A stretch of 64,000 bases of DNA. It comes from Magicicada septendecula. Lineage: Eukaryota; Arthropoda; Insecta; Hemiptera; Cicadidae. The position numbers and the translations under genes are program-made. Under the pieces are notes generated by a model that was not told the DNA's origin, did not search any database, and was given only the letters and a program-made list of their open reading frames with translations. Shown in pieces: positions 44,444 through 56,156 of the stretch. The stretch's first letter is position 1; each line of letters begins with the position of its first letter. The DNA lies in contig CM068370.1 in assembly GCA_034769895.1 (NCBI GenBank), positions 47,606,344 to 47,670,343 on the forward strand, written 5' to 3'.

Positions 44444-45715
44444 AAAATAAAAAAATAAAAAATTACAAAATTCAAAAAATAATAAGATTAAGTTACACTA
44501 CCATTTAGGAAACATATGAGATAAAAGATAAAATAAAGGAATAAACTACAATATTCGTAAACAGTAAGATCAACTTACACTAATATTTAGAAAAATATGT
44601 GAGATAAAACGCGAAAACAAGAGCTAATAATACAAGAGAATTAGAAGGGAGACCAATTAAAACAAACAAAAATAAAACCAAGCAAGAACTGCTAAGACAA
44701 ATAGATAAAATTATAAAGAATATAGAATATTCAGAAAAAAAATGAACTGGTACAACTAGAAAAAATATAAAGCAAATATACAGCAAGTGGCTAAAGCAAA
44801 ATAATAGTAATCAACAAAGAAGAAGAAGAGAAAAGATGTCTAAAATAATTAAAATGATCACAAGAGAAGAGAAAAAAAACAAGCCAATTAAAAGTTAGAA
44901 ATAATGAAATTAACAACTAAATAAATAAAAACAATCAACTGTGTGAGTATATAACAGAATATAGCAAAGGTACAGCGGAAGAAAGAATGAGTAAAAGGTT
45001 AAAATGATCTAAAAAACCATGAAGTGGACAATCCCCAAAAGATTATTATTAATGAAAGTCACAAGATGACAAAAAGGTATTTAAGATTGACTGAGAATAG
45101 GTCCAGCAATCAATTAACTGAGCAGAGATGATGTTCCTCTGATCTCAGAATAAAAGGTAGTAATGGAAGAAACCAGCTACTAAAAAGTTAGGGAAATTAT
45201 ATAACAGGGAGAACGCACTAATGGAAATAAGTAAAAACAGATCTAAAAGATAACTACATAAAAAAGAATGGAACAAGTAAGAAGAGAAACAAGAAAGAAG
45301 AAATAAACAAGAAAAAGGAAAAATTATATATAACTGATAATTTCATAAAAAACTATGCTAGTGTTTTACCAAAATGATCAATTTTGATGGAGAGGCATTA
45401 TGTTACAACACAAAAAGCCACCCCAATACCAGGGAAAAAACTATGAATCAACTATATTAAAACTAATGAAAATAAAATGACTATGACGAGACAAATGACT
45501 TATGACCCAACCCAAGTGATTGACTCAATAAAGAAAATAAAATGAGAAGGTATATGAAAAAGACACAAACAAATAAATGAAATAAAATGAGAAATATTAA
45601 ATGCAAATGATGATGAAAAAGACGCAAACAAAAATAAATGTAGTGATAAATATTAAAATCAAATAAAGTAATGTCAACTAAAGTACACTAACCAAAGAAC
45701 GGAATAATAATAAAT
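44444..45715 (+). other. A-rich, T-poor tract of about 1.2 kb
   Basis: Strong strand asymmetry: the plus strand is dominated by A, and repeated AAATAAA-like strings fill it. No frame is open for more than a short distance. GATAAAAGATAAAATAAAGG and similar pieces recur. It directly follows the Asn-rich ORF and could be the decayed internal region of an A-biased retroelement. Confidence 0.4.
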
Positions 45716-46524
45716 AACGTTTGGTTGTTATGGCAACTGTCTGTCTCTCATTGGCTATTCATATCTTATGCCCATTGTTATAATATTTGAATTTTAATTC
45801 AAAATGACTCAATATCTTCTGATTACTATTATTCTTCTGTCTTCTTATCTATGTATGAGATATTATCACAACTGTTTATATTTTCTTTCAAAGATCATTT
45901 TGACATCCCACAAAGCTGGGTTTGTTTATGTATTAAAGTTTTGACAATAATGTTAATATTATGTAATTATATTTCTTTCTTATTTTATGTTTTTAATTTA
46001 ACTTTTACATCTTAATATGATTCACTAATTGTATTTAACTAGTTACTTGCCCTGGATTTTCTAATACAATAGTCAATTTCTTACAATTTGTTGATTTCGG
46101 ATTTATACAGTTAGGCATTTTATAGGCCTAAGTATTAATTGGCTATATTTTCTTATTTTACACAAATTAAAGATTATTTTACATTTACATATGTTTTGCT
46201 TTGTGTCACTTGTTACTTGTTTACTTTTTGAATTATTTTGGGCTGTTTCATAATAATTGTATGTTCTTATTACTTTACCAAATCATGGCCTGTCTATTAT
46301 TCTCTAATTTCTGTTCCTGTATTACTATGTTTGTCAGAATTTATCTCTTTACTTATCTATATTGCCATTTTTTATAACTTGTCTATTATTTACTATTATT
46401 TATAAAACATAACCCAAAATCTAGGTTTATGGTCTGTATACTTTTTTCAGCCATATTCCTTCTCATAAACTTAATTGAACAAATCCTTTAACAGTTAGTC
46501 TTACCTATTTTGGTGACTAACATT
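45716..46524. other. T-rich unassigned stretch before element D
   Basis: The composition flips from A-rich to T-rich at about 45720. No ORF or repeat recognised. Confidence 0.4.
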
Positions 46525-47715
46525 TGTAACGGGGCTAAAAGGAGGGGTTTTGATTTTATTTAAAAAAGCGTAAATCCATTTTCATCTGTGTGGCCAGCCA
46601 CGTGTTAAACAAAAGCTTTGTTCAGGCAAAGAAACGGTGAGGTGAACTAAGTACAATGGAATGTGTCGTGTTGCACACAACTTCTTAATTCTCAGAACTG
46701 TAGTACTGTGTAATCCGCCCAAACGCACTAACATCTGCGGAGCACATAACCCACGCTAACCAAAAGTCGCACAAAATGGCTTGGGTGAATTTTGTTCAAC
46801 AATGTGCTCGGGGCAAGGCGGATATAAGATTAAGGACACGCCTTTCCAATGACGTCAACTAGTGGACACCAGATTTCGTCGACGTCCAACACACGGGAGT
46901 TGCATGTGTTGCCTGAACAGTGACTATGACTTTAACGTACAAGGCATTGCTTTCCGTCTTGTTCAAAAAAAATCTAAGTGGTGGGGACTTGGAAAATACT
47001 CCTCGCAGTACGTCACCAACGCTCGCCTGCGCTGGCAGCCTGCCAAACAGGGCTCATTAATAAAGTCTCAATATCCAGTAAATGTGAGTACAGTTTTCGG
47101 AAAATGCGGTAGTGAGAACAGTTTTCGGAAGAGAATAAAAAGCGTAAATTGTTTCGAACAAATAGAGTGAATTTTGTAAGTGAGGAGCCACGAGGTCGGA
47201 GAAACACCACGTTGCCGGCAAGGGTACTACGTAATGTATCCAAACAAGTATATAAGTAATCTGGAATAAAATGGGCCTATCTAATTAAAGGGGTAAAATT
47301 TTTCAATGGTGTGAATGTGTATGAGCAAGCTGGGCGGCCACTTTAAGGTAAGATGTTTAATTGTAGGAGCGTAGTATATCCAATCATGTCATAAATATTA
47401 TAAAAAGTTTTATTTATTTTGAATTTCTGGCAAGAAGTAATAGATTGATGGAAAGAAACTGAGGTAAAGAAATTAATAATTAATAACGAACATGTTGAAA
47501 GTTTTAAAGAAAAGAGTTTAATAAAATTTAATTTGCTTCTCTTACTAAATGTGAGTTGTGTACGTTATTAATACAACCTTGAAATCATACTTGCATTTCC
47601 ACGTTTGTGTGACGAACTCTGGGCGAAGAAGAAAATTGGGTAAAATTTGAAGGTAAGTGGAGAACAAAATACTTTTCGATTTTAATATATTAATAAAAAG
47701 TAAATAAACATCACA
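46525..47715 (+). repeat. Element D 5' LTR
   Basis: TGTAACGGGGCTAAAAGG... to ...ACATCACA (1191 bp), set by the primer site two bases downstream. TATA-like ATATAAG at 46822-46828. The 3' LTR lies beyond the window because element E split this element. Confidence 0.75.
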
Positions 47716-47717
47716 GA

Positions 47718-47735
47718 TGGCGCCCGAACAGGGAC
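47718..47735 (+). promoter_or_regulatory. Element D primer-binding site (tRNA-Lys type)
   Basis: TGGCGCCCGAACAGGGAC is complementary to the 3' 18 nt of tRNA-Lys as used by lentiviruses and several insect Gypsy elements. It lies two bases after the LTR end. Confidence 0.85.
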
Positions 47736-47932
47736 AGTTTTTATAAATTAAAATTAAAATATAAAGACCACACCTACAAATAAGATGCAAGTGTGATTTA
47801 AGGTTAAGTAACGGCACATAAAAAATTACGTAAAGTATGTAAAACAATAAAGTAAGGTTAGATCAAATATAAGATGTTGTAGATGTAAATTAAAGAGTAG
47901 TGAAATAAAATCTGTAAATTTACCATTTAAAA

Positions 47933-49261
47933 ATGGCAGGAAATGAAAGCGATATAAATGAAATAACTAGTGTTGATAATTGTGATGAATCAAATATTAT
48001 GAGTAATTTTGAGATACATTCGACTGCAAGTGCGAGTCAAGATAAAATAGAATTAAATTTAACAGATCCAAGTAATGTGACTGAGGACTCGGGGGTCCAG
48101 TTCCAGTTAACTCCTACCTCAACAAAATGTAATAAATTAGATGATGATATAATGAGTATATTACGAACCATATCAATGGATATTCATGAACAGAAAAACG
48201 AAATCAAAGAAATTAAAAGTAGCTTTAATAATAAATTTGATGAACAGAATAGTCAGTTTAACGAACTCAAATTTGATATTAATGAGGTCAAAATTAAGTG
48301 TGAGAGTGAGTGTAACGAATTGAAACAAGATATTGAGAAAGTGGTAGAGTCAGTAGGGAAACATATTAAAAGTAAAGCAAATCAAATAATTAATAACAAG
48401 GTAAACGATGTTGAAAATGATAATATAATTAAGAATGTGGTGTCAGAGAGTGACACATTGAAAATAGTTAGTGAGACAGAGAGTGAGACTGAGCGAGCAA
48501 TGGGTTGTAACGGAGTAGTAATTAGTGTTGATGAATTAGAGAAAGAGTGGCAAGAGAGATTAGGTGAGTATGTAGGGCAAAGGGCAAATATTCCCCAAGT
48601 TTATAGTGAAACAGAGGTTTCACAGAGGTTTAATGAGGACAGAGTTTCCTCCAGTAGTTATGTGGGAGACATGGTGTCTCAAAATGGTCCCTTTATTTTT
48701 TGTGATGATCTTGGAAGTGCCAAGACATATAGTAAGTTTGTGTGGCCCTTTGCATGGAACGAGATAGTTCAGAGGGGTAGTGACAGTTGTTATGACGATG
48801 AAAAATGTTTTGAAAGAGAGTTGTGTGCAGATAGGGAGATAATAATATATCAGTTGAAGAGAAATTATAATGAGTTGAAAGAGAGGTTAGAAGTGGTGAA
48901 GATAAATGATATAAAATACTTACCTTGTAAAATAGAGATTGATAATTGTTTTGATGATACCCGTTTAAATAATAATAATTCACCTGATGTTTTAATGAGT
49001 ATAGTAAACGAATATGATGAGAAAATAAACTGCTGTAGGATGAACAAAAATACTAATGGAGACTGGACAAAAATAACTGATGTTGACTTGGTTTATGATA
49101 AAATAATAATAAGGGGAGGTAACCCTATGTATGATTATTGTGGTAAAATGGATGAAATAAAGTTTTATGGTTATTACACACAGGATAACCATATGATGTG
49201 CATAAATAAAATTGAAAAATGTTATGTGAAAACAAGACTAATTTTGGATGATGGAGGTTGA
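47933..49261 (+). CDS. Element D gag-like protein, 442 aa, intact
   Basis: Same plan as element C. The N-terminus is acidic, with EDSGVQFQLTPTS at about residues 45-57. A coiled coil follows (SSFNNKFDEQNSQFNELKFD). The C-terminal domain shows VDELEKEWQERLGEYVGQRAN, FVWPFAWNEIV, FERELCADREIIIYQLKRNY, ERLEVVKINDIKYLP and a terminal CYVKTRLILDDGG. One frame, no stops. The leader between primer site and ATG is about 200 bp. Element E begins only 158 bp after the stop codon, so the 3' part lies outside the window. Function inferred as Gag-like, with no enzymatic signature. Confidence 0.85.
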   Translation: MAGNESDINEITSVDNCDESNIMSNFEIHSTASASQDKIELNLTDPSNVTEDSGVQFQLTPTSTKCNKLDDDIMSILRTISMDIHEQKNEIKEIKSSFNNKFDEQNSQFNELKFDINEVKIKCESECNELKQDIEKVVESVGKHIKSKANQIINNKVNDVENDNIIKNVVSESDTLKIVSETESETERAMGCNGVVISVDELEKEWQERLGEYVGQRANIPQVYSETEVSQRFNEDRVSSSSYVGDMVSQNGPFIFCDDLGSAKTYSKFVWPFAWNEIVQRGSDSCYDDEKCFERELCADREIIIYQLKRNYNELKERLEVVKINDIKYLPCKIEIDNCFDDTRLNNNNSPDVLMSIVNEYDEKINCCRMNKNTNGDWTKITDVDLVYDKIIIRGGNPMYDYCGKMDEIKFYGYYTQDNHMMCINKIEKCYVKTRLILDDGG

Positions 49262-49419
49262 ATTAAAAAATCAGTGTATGGACATTTTTAAATATTTTAA
49301 TTTGTGGTTATGACCTTGCTTACTTAGAAAATGAAGTGTGGTAAAATTGAACAATTAATGATGAAGAATTGTAAATAATTGATAGTGAAATTAATTGTGT
49401 GTATTGTAAGATGTTATGT

Positions 49420-51993
49420 TGTGATGGTACAATTCTGGTACAATACTAAATTTATAAAACATGGTACAAAAGACCATAATTATTGTGTTCATTTATTTTT
49501 AACAATTATTTGGTAATAATTATTTAAATATTTCATAATCCCTGTAAAGTTTTGGTGAGTGGACTATATAATTATTTTATAAAACGCAGATGGGAATTGA
49601 CAGGATTTCGATCGCTTTTATTGTGAAACAGCAAACACAACAAAAAATCGTATGTAACATATAGCGATAATGAGACGAGCCCTGATGACGTCAGTGGAAG
49701 GAATGCACTTTTCTGTAAACAACTCGAGTCTGTAAACAACAAACAAAAGCCTGGTGACGTAGTTTTTGCCCCACCTACGCAATGCTAAACAAAGACTCTG
49801 GGTCATTTCCTCCTGGATTGTGAATGCAGCCGGCCGGCAAGAGTTTCACTAAGTGTGAATTTTAACTTTTACACCACCAAAGTGGTTAACAACAAAAGTG
49901 TTTGTAACAACAGTAACACCTTACCATTCGGTAAGGTGTAATCAGCTAAGATGTGACCGGTAGCGAAATCAGCGAACTCGCGGTGTGCGATGTTCTACAG
50001 GAAAAACAACCGCAGCTAAATATTAGCTGTCCGATATTGGTGAGATCGCTCCAATATTTTTCAATATTATTCAAGTAAATCAACATCATAAAAGAATCAC
50101 CAATTCAAAATTCAATAATGAGCTCAAAATATAATAAATTGTACCAGAGAATGAGAGAGAGAGAGAGAGAGTGAGAGGGAGAGAGTGACTTAAATATTTT
50201 AAGTGCTGGGTTGTGCAGGTATTATATTTGTTTTGGTTTTAGCATATTATACTCTATTTCATTATGTTTATTATATTTACAATATTTATTTCTTATTAAT
50301 GTTTACAAAATAAATAGGACTACGCCCCGAGGCATAGTAACGTGCGTGTTTGGCACATAGTTCAGTAGAATCATTTTTATATGTATATAGAGTCTTTTTG
50401 ATAATAAAAGGTAAACATTGGTAACCATTTCAAGTAATAGTTATTATTTCAGATAACACTTTCCGCTATCATATCATTCGTTTAACACGAATTCTGGACC
50501 GCAAGGTAAGCCTAATATTTATGTTGTTGCACAATCTTGTGACGTTTTTATTTCATATTTAAATAAATATAAATGTATTTGTAAGAGGAAATATCAAATA
50601 ACCTATCTTCGTCTCTGTTTACATTACTTGTATGAAGCACGTGTGTCACGTGCACCATAATTATGGTACTTACCATAATTTGAGAATCTGGTTACTTCAA
50701 TCTTGTTGTTTTTTTTTTTTATTCTTACCTAGGGTCCAAGGATTCGACTCAGCGAGATTGCTGACAGAGATAGGCGCAAAAATGAGAATACGTTTATTTG
50801 AAACAGTGACCATTAATATCAATTTATTCAGTAATTTAGTTAAGCGTGTACACCGGATAAAGATTCAATATGGCGGCCATTTCTTATATTGGCTCTTTCG
50901 TTATAAAACTCCTTTATGTGTTATTAAAAATTAATTCATCAAATTCTATCTACTGAGTGTGAAGCAGCTTCATAATTAATTGACTCTTATTATATTTACT
51001 TATCGCTAACGCAAACCAACCCCCAGTCAGAAGTCGACATTTAACGTTCACACACTGCTCTCTCTCTCACAGCCATACATACAATTTTCAATTTACTTTT
51101 AATTGTGTACACATAATAACGGCAATTTTGATTCAAAGAGCTCTTTAAATAAAACTTTGGTTTGGCACTTCCCTTGTTAAGTAGACTGGAAGTTCTGGCA
51201 CCGGGTCACATGTTGATTCCAAAACGGAGTGGTTACATCTTTCTGAATACACTGATTCTACATATACTTTTGAAAACTATTACTTCACACTGTCTAGACT
51301 TTTCTGTAGTTGACACTGATTTACGTTTTGATTACATTGTTAATTCTTTAAAGCACTTAAACTGACTATTTCAGGCCAGCACAATTTGTTAACGTGTTAT
51401 CGCCATGATGAATTTCTGCAGACTGGGGCGGACGTTGTTATCTAGCTTTCGTCTGTCCTTTACACTGAATTTACATGAAGGTTATAATCACTCGTTAACA
51501 CTATTTACTTGTTATTACATTTTGTTAATTCAAATAAAACACTTTAGCTGACTATTTTATGCCAGCACAATTCTAACGTGTTACTGCCATGGTGATGTTC
51601 TGGCGACTGGGACGGATACTATGCAAATTTTATGTATGTGTGTGTGAGTAAACGTCATCGTTCTTTGTCTTTTGTTACATAATCGCCTTGTTAGTTACGT
51701 ATTTTAATCACGTCATTGTGGTTTTAATGACGTTTGGCGTTGTCGGCCAATGAAACGGGAGCAAGTAGCGCCGTTATTAGTGGATGTAACCATTTCAAGT
51801 GTCTTTATCTGCACGTACACTGCTGTCCTTGAAATTATTTTGTTGTCTCGGAACTGCGTCGTTGTAGGCAAAAACCAAGGGAAATTGTATTACCCATAGA
51901 AATTACTTTAAAAACATCGAAATACCATAATTTACTACCTTGCATACCATACTTTTTATATCAGACTTTTTTTACTGTCACAATCTGGCAACA
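49420..51993 (+). repeat. Element E 5' LTR (long)
   Basis: Start fixed by identity with the 3' copy at 55744. The end is inferred from TGGCGCCCG at 51994. That gives 2574 bp, about twice the size of its relatives, so an undetected insertion is possible. The first 610 bp are confirmed by the 3' copy. It contains a perfect 10-bp hairpin ACACCTTACC-ATTC-GGTAAGGTGT at 49916-49939 and a GA-rich run at 50152-50195. Confidence 0.65.
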
Positions 51994-52241
51994 TGGCGCC
52001 CGTAATTATTCAATGTTTATTAGTAAATTAGTTAATTTTATGTGACACAAATTAGTAGCTTCACAAATGGTCGCCTTGCGAACAGGGACTCGACATAAAA
52101 ATTTTATGTGGGGTAAGCCTACGAAGAGAGCGGAAGGGTTATCTGAGGTAATAAACAAAATTTTAAATACGTAAACATAACCCAACTTTCACGAGGTTAT
52201 GTTATAAGGTTGTGTTATAAGGCACTGTTAAAATAAGTAAA
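51994..52241 (+). other. Element E leader with two primer-site-like motifs
   Basis: TGGCGCCCG at 51994 and, 74 bp on, TGGTCGCCTTGCGAACAGGGAC at 52068-52089. Only the second has the GAACAGGGAC half of the tRNA-Lys site. Element A shows the same doubled arrangement. Confidence 0.55.
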
Positions 52242-53613
52242 ATGAATACCAATAAAGGTGATAATGTAGAGGAAATAGTTGAGAGTGAGATGGATGTTAA
52301 ACTGGACCAAGTTAGTCAAACCAGTGTTACTGAATTAAACCCAGTTACAATAACCCCCCTCTCAACTCAAGACAGATACATCTGCAATGATGCAGTTACT
52401 ATTAAGCGAAATTAAAGGAATTAATAATAAATTTGATGAAAAATTTACTAACTTGAATGACAAATTTGATGAACAGAGTGTAAGACTCGATAATTTTGAT
52501 AAAATACTTAACGAGCAGAAAAATGAAATCAAAAATAGTTTTGAGGTAAATTGTGATGAATTAAAAAATGAAATTAAAAGACAAAATTTTAAGTTAGATA
52601 AAAGAATCGATGAAATGCATGCTCATTTCAATAAATTGACAAAACAAACAGTAACGTTAGTAGACGAGATATTTGATATACCGAAGAGTAAAGTAGACGA
52701 GAATTACAAGAATAATAGTGGGGGTAGTAATGATGATACATTCACAGAAAATAATGTTAGTCTAAGTGCTAACAAAGTAAGTAACAGTGATAACTTGAAT
52801 AATGAGTTTACAGGTAGTAAGAATGATATGGTGTTAGAAAAAGATAATGAGAGTATTATGAGTGAAAATGAGGTGTTTGAGTGTATTGAGTCAGAGAGAG
52901 AGCTTGGAGAAAGTATTTTTGTTAAAGGGGTGCAGGGGTTAGAATTTTCCTTTGATGTTGTGTTAGGGGGTGAAGTCAAGTCTTCACGTATTTTTAATAA
53001 GGACGAGAGTTCCTTAAATTTATATTTGGGAGACGAAAGGTCTACAAATAGAGTTCCTTGGTGTTTTTGTGTACCTCATAAGTGGTGCAGTAATTATGAG
53101 TTAGTGACCCCTACATATTTGGAGAGAGAGAGTGTAATTTGGTGTTATGGTGAGAAATATATAAAGAGAGAATGTGTAGAGAGTTATTGTGAGAGAAAGA
53201 AAGTAATAGAAATTTTTAAAGTAAATAGAAAGTACAGAGAACTTGTAGAAAGGTTAGGAATAGAGATGGCGGATGAAAATAATGAATACTTACCTTATAG
53301 TAAAAGTGAAATTGAAATAATAATAGATAATGAGAGTAATGATATCAAGCACTTACCTTGGGAAGTAACAGGTGTAGTGGTAGAAAATTATGATGATAAG
53401 TACAATATGACTAACAAGATTATAACATATGATCTTACTGATGTAGACAGAACCATACTCGATCGTGACTTGATATATGATATTGAAATTGTGAATGAAT
53501 ATGAAATGTTTGATAATTATTATGATTATAATGTTTCTAATAATAAAATTTATTCACTAAAAAATAAGATAAATAGACCTAAGATTAGAATGTTATTCAA
53601 CGATGGAGGATAG
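52242..53613 (+). pseudogene. Element E gag-like protein, frameshifted near the N-terminus
   Basis: The sister-like start is ATG at 52242 (MNTNKGDNVEEIVESE, then TITPLSTQD). Near 52380 the frame shifts and the rest is open from 52387 (408 codons). The coiled coil is the clearest of the family (NNKFDEKFTNLNDKFDEQ). The C-terminal domain is the most diverged: ESERELGESI, VPWCFCVPHKW, ERESVIWCYGEKYIKREC, FKVNRKYRELVERLGIE, and the usual end, MLFNDGG. A start at 52387 is also possible, losing the acidic N-terminus. Confidence 0.75.
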
Positions 53614-54344
53614 ATTGTTTAATTGTGTAATGAACATTTAATATATGTGAAAAGTGGTTTTGAATTGGACTGCATATGGACTGATTTTGATTAATGACAA
53701 AATAATGTGTTTGGATTATATATTTTTCATTGTTTTTTATGTGTTAATATCAATGTATTTATGTATTTTGATGTTGTGTATTACAGGTAACGTTTATATA
53801 TTTATGTACACCACATATGTAACAGTAAATTGTTTCAATAATTAACAGTTAACATGTTTTTGTTTAATTAAATAAGTGAAAATTTTTAAATAATTACTGA
53901 AGTAATATGGTACAAAAGAAAGTTGTACTAACTTTGTAACTGAAGTTGTAAATTATTAATTGTAATAGAAAGTTTCTAATGAAGTTTAATTATTATTTAA
54001 TTTGTAATGAGGTAATTCCTAATGAATATTAATAAATGATTAAGTAAGAATATATATTTGAAAAGTGATATGTACTGTTATGAGTAGGTGAGAGATGAAT
54101 TTTATAAGACAATTGTCAATGATTACAGTAAGGTAGAATGTTTAAACAGGGATAGAGCCTGGGTATAGATAAAGGCATGTGAGTTATTTAATTGAAGTTA
54201 AATGGAGTTACATAGTTAAGAATTTTGAAGTAAATAATACAAAGAAAGTATTAGATATTTAGGGACACAGTAGTTAGTGATTATTTGTAGAGGTGAGTAA
54301 AGTAAAGGTTAAACATATATTTGTTGTTGATGATATTTTGTAGT

Positions 54345-54490
54345 GGGGGTGACGTGGTAAGGAGTAGCCAACGTATAGCGTTGTGGCAGGTAATAGCGTA
54401 GTTTAAGGGAGTGTTTGCCAAAATTTTTGGAAGGGCAAAATATTATGAATGTATATAGCCATGTAGGGAACACCCATCTCTGTACAAAGA
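54345..54490 (+). pseudogene. Relic of Gypsy pol (RT lead-in) inside element E
   Basis: Base-by-base similar to G1 27002-27130. Both read GGTGA-GT-GTA-GGAGT, then GTTGTGGCAGGT/ATTGTGGCAGGT, then GAGTGTTTGCC and GAATG, with GGGAACAC near the end. Stops and indels destroy the frame. It shows that E derives from a pol-bearing G1-like ancestor. Confidence 0.7.
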
Positions 54491-55460
54491 CGCGCGGTGC
54501 TATAAGATTTATCGTCGGATTGAAATTAGTAAAGGTGTTTATAATTGAGAAATTGGTGTCATGATAGGTAAATATGGTTGTTAGGAAAGGTGAATAAGAG
54601 TATAAAAATAAGTCAAAGCATAGTGAATACAGGAGTTACCCAGACTAAAAAAGGATTAGAAGGTGAAAGGTTAGGTAGAAAGTTCAGAGTAGAAAGGTAA
54701 TAAGAAATAAATGAAATGAAATAATAATAACATAATCTGAATATTAATAATAAATTTGAAATGAATTTTATAATTATAATAAATAACTGATTGCTAATTA
54801 ATGAAAGTTTAGAATTAATGAATTAATTAATTGAAGTTGTAATTTTTATAGTTTTAAATGCAAGTTTAAATTAAATGTGTAAATCTTAATCAAGATAAAA
54901 TATGAATTAACCATTTCAATGTATTACTGTATTAATATAATGATAATGTGTATTATTATGTATCATGTATTATGAAATCTTAACATGATGTATAGGAAAT
55001 AGTGTGTGTGGAGGAGAAAGAGGGGTAAATATTGTTAACAGCGCCAATTATTAACTGTTAATAATAATAATAATTTTAATTTCAATAAGATTTTATTAAT
55101 TATTTTTTTTCTATAAAATGTTTTATCCATGTTTGAATATTTGGGAGATTTATATGGGGATTTCCATGTTTATTTTAATATTTGTTTCTTTTATAATTAC
55201 GTTAATTATGAAACAGAAAGAGTTAATTATTATCGATGGGAATCGAAACAATTTTTACAATTCAGGGTAGTCCACGAAGAGAATGGCAATTCTATGTAAT
55301 TCTTGTATTTTATATTTTTTTTTATATTTGTATTTCTAGTAGTTCAAGCAAACCCAGTGCTTATTAACACAAACCAGCACATAGCTAAGGGGAACCAGAT
55401 CAGTTAAGGATAGAGTAATTTACCAAGCCACTATTTTGATATTTTAATTTATTGTTTCAG

Positions 55461-55607
55461 TGTTTGGTGATGTTATGACGGCGATCCTGAGCTGGCCAGT
55501 GCGTCAGAGCAGGAGTGTTACGCGCCTGATTGGCCTTATGGTGTTGGGATCTCGAAGGAGAAGTCCAGTAAGGTCATGCAGGTTCTGTCATCGTCATCAG
55601 ACCACGG
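55461..55607 (+). other. Exon-like conserved island (copy E)
   Basis: ATTGTTTCAG precedes and GTGAGTT follows, as in A (2668-2813). It shares TGTTTGGTG, CCTGAGCTGGCC, GCGTCAGAGCAGG, GTGTTGGGATCT and AGAAGTCCAGTA. Confidence 0.45.
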
Positions 55608-55695
55608 GTGAGTTATTGATTTTCTTTTTATATAAATTGTAAGGGGGTTGTGGCGACATATCCTGGCTGATCCCTTTAGGAAGTACGAATGGGTC

Positions 55696-55743
55696 AATGA
55701 AAGTTTTTATGCTTCGGCACAAAATCTTTCATTGAGGGGGTTT
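55696..55743 (+). other. Hairpin plus polypurine tract of element E
   Basis: AATGAAAG...CTTTCATT with ATGC-TTCG-GCAC at the tip, then GAGGGGGTTT and the 3' LTR. Confidence 0.7.
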
Positions 55744-56156
55744 TGTGATGGTACAATTCTGGTACAATACTAAATTTATAAAACATTGTACAAAAGACCA
55801 TAATTATTGTATTCATTTATTTTTAACAATTATTTGGTAATAATTATTTAAATATTTCATAATCCCTGTAAAGTTTTGGTGAGTGGACTATATAATTATT
55901 TTATAAAACGCAGATGGGAATTGACAGGATTTTGATCGCTCTTATTGTGAAACAGCAAACACAGCAAAAAATCATATGTAACATATAGCGATAATGAGAC
56001 GAGCCCTGATGACATCAGTGGAAGGAATGCACTTTTCTGTAAACAACTCGAGTCTGTAAACAACAAACAAAAGCCTGGTGACGTAGTTTTTGCCCCACCT
56101 ACGCAATGCTAAACAAAGACTCTGGGTCATTTCCTCCTGGATTGTGAACGCAGCCG
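55744..56156 (+). repeat. Element E 3' LTR, first piece
   Basis: Matches 49420-49833 with a few substitutions. It is cut by element F after GCCG (56153-56156). Confidence 0.85.

Larger units (their letters stand above)
53614..55743 (+). other. Element E 3' noncoding region, with a pol relic
   Basis: 2.1 kb, AT-rich, no long ORF. It contains a degraded stretch homologous to G1 pol (54345-54490), the exon-like island (55461-55607) and the hairpin at the polypurine tract (55696-55743). It lacks the large middle blocks shared by C and F. Confidence 0.7.

Noticed and set aside
49618..49806. Minus-strand ORF in the E LTR, repeated at 55972-56169
   Set aside because: LTR sequence duplicated by element structure; no independent coding evidence.
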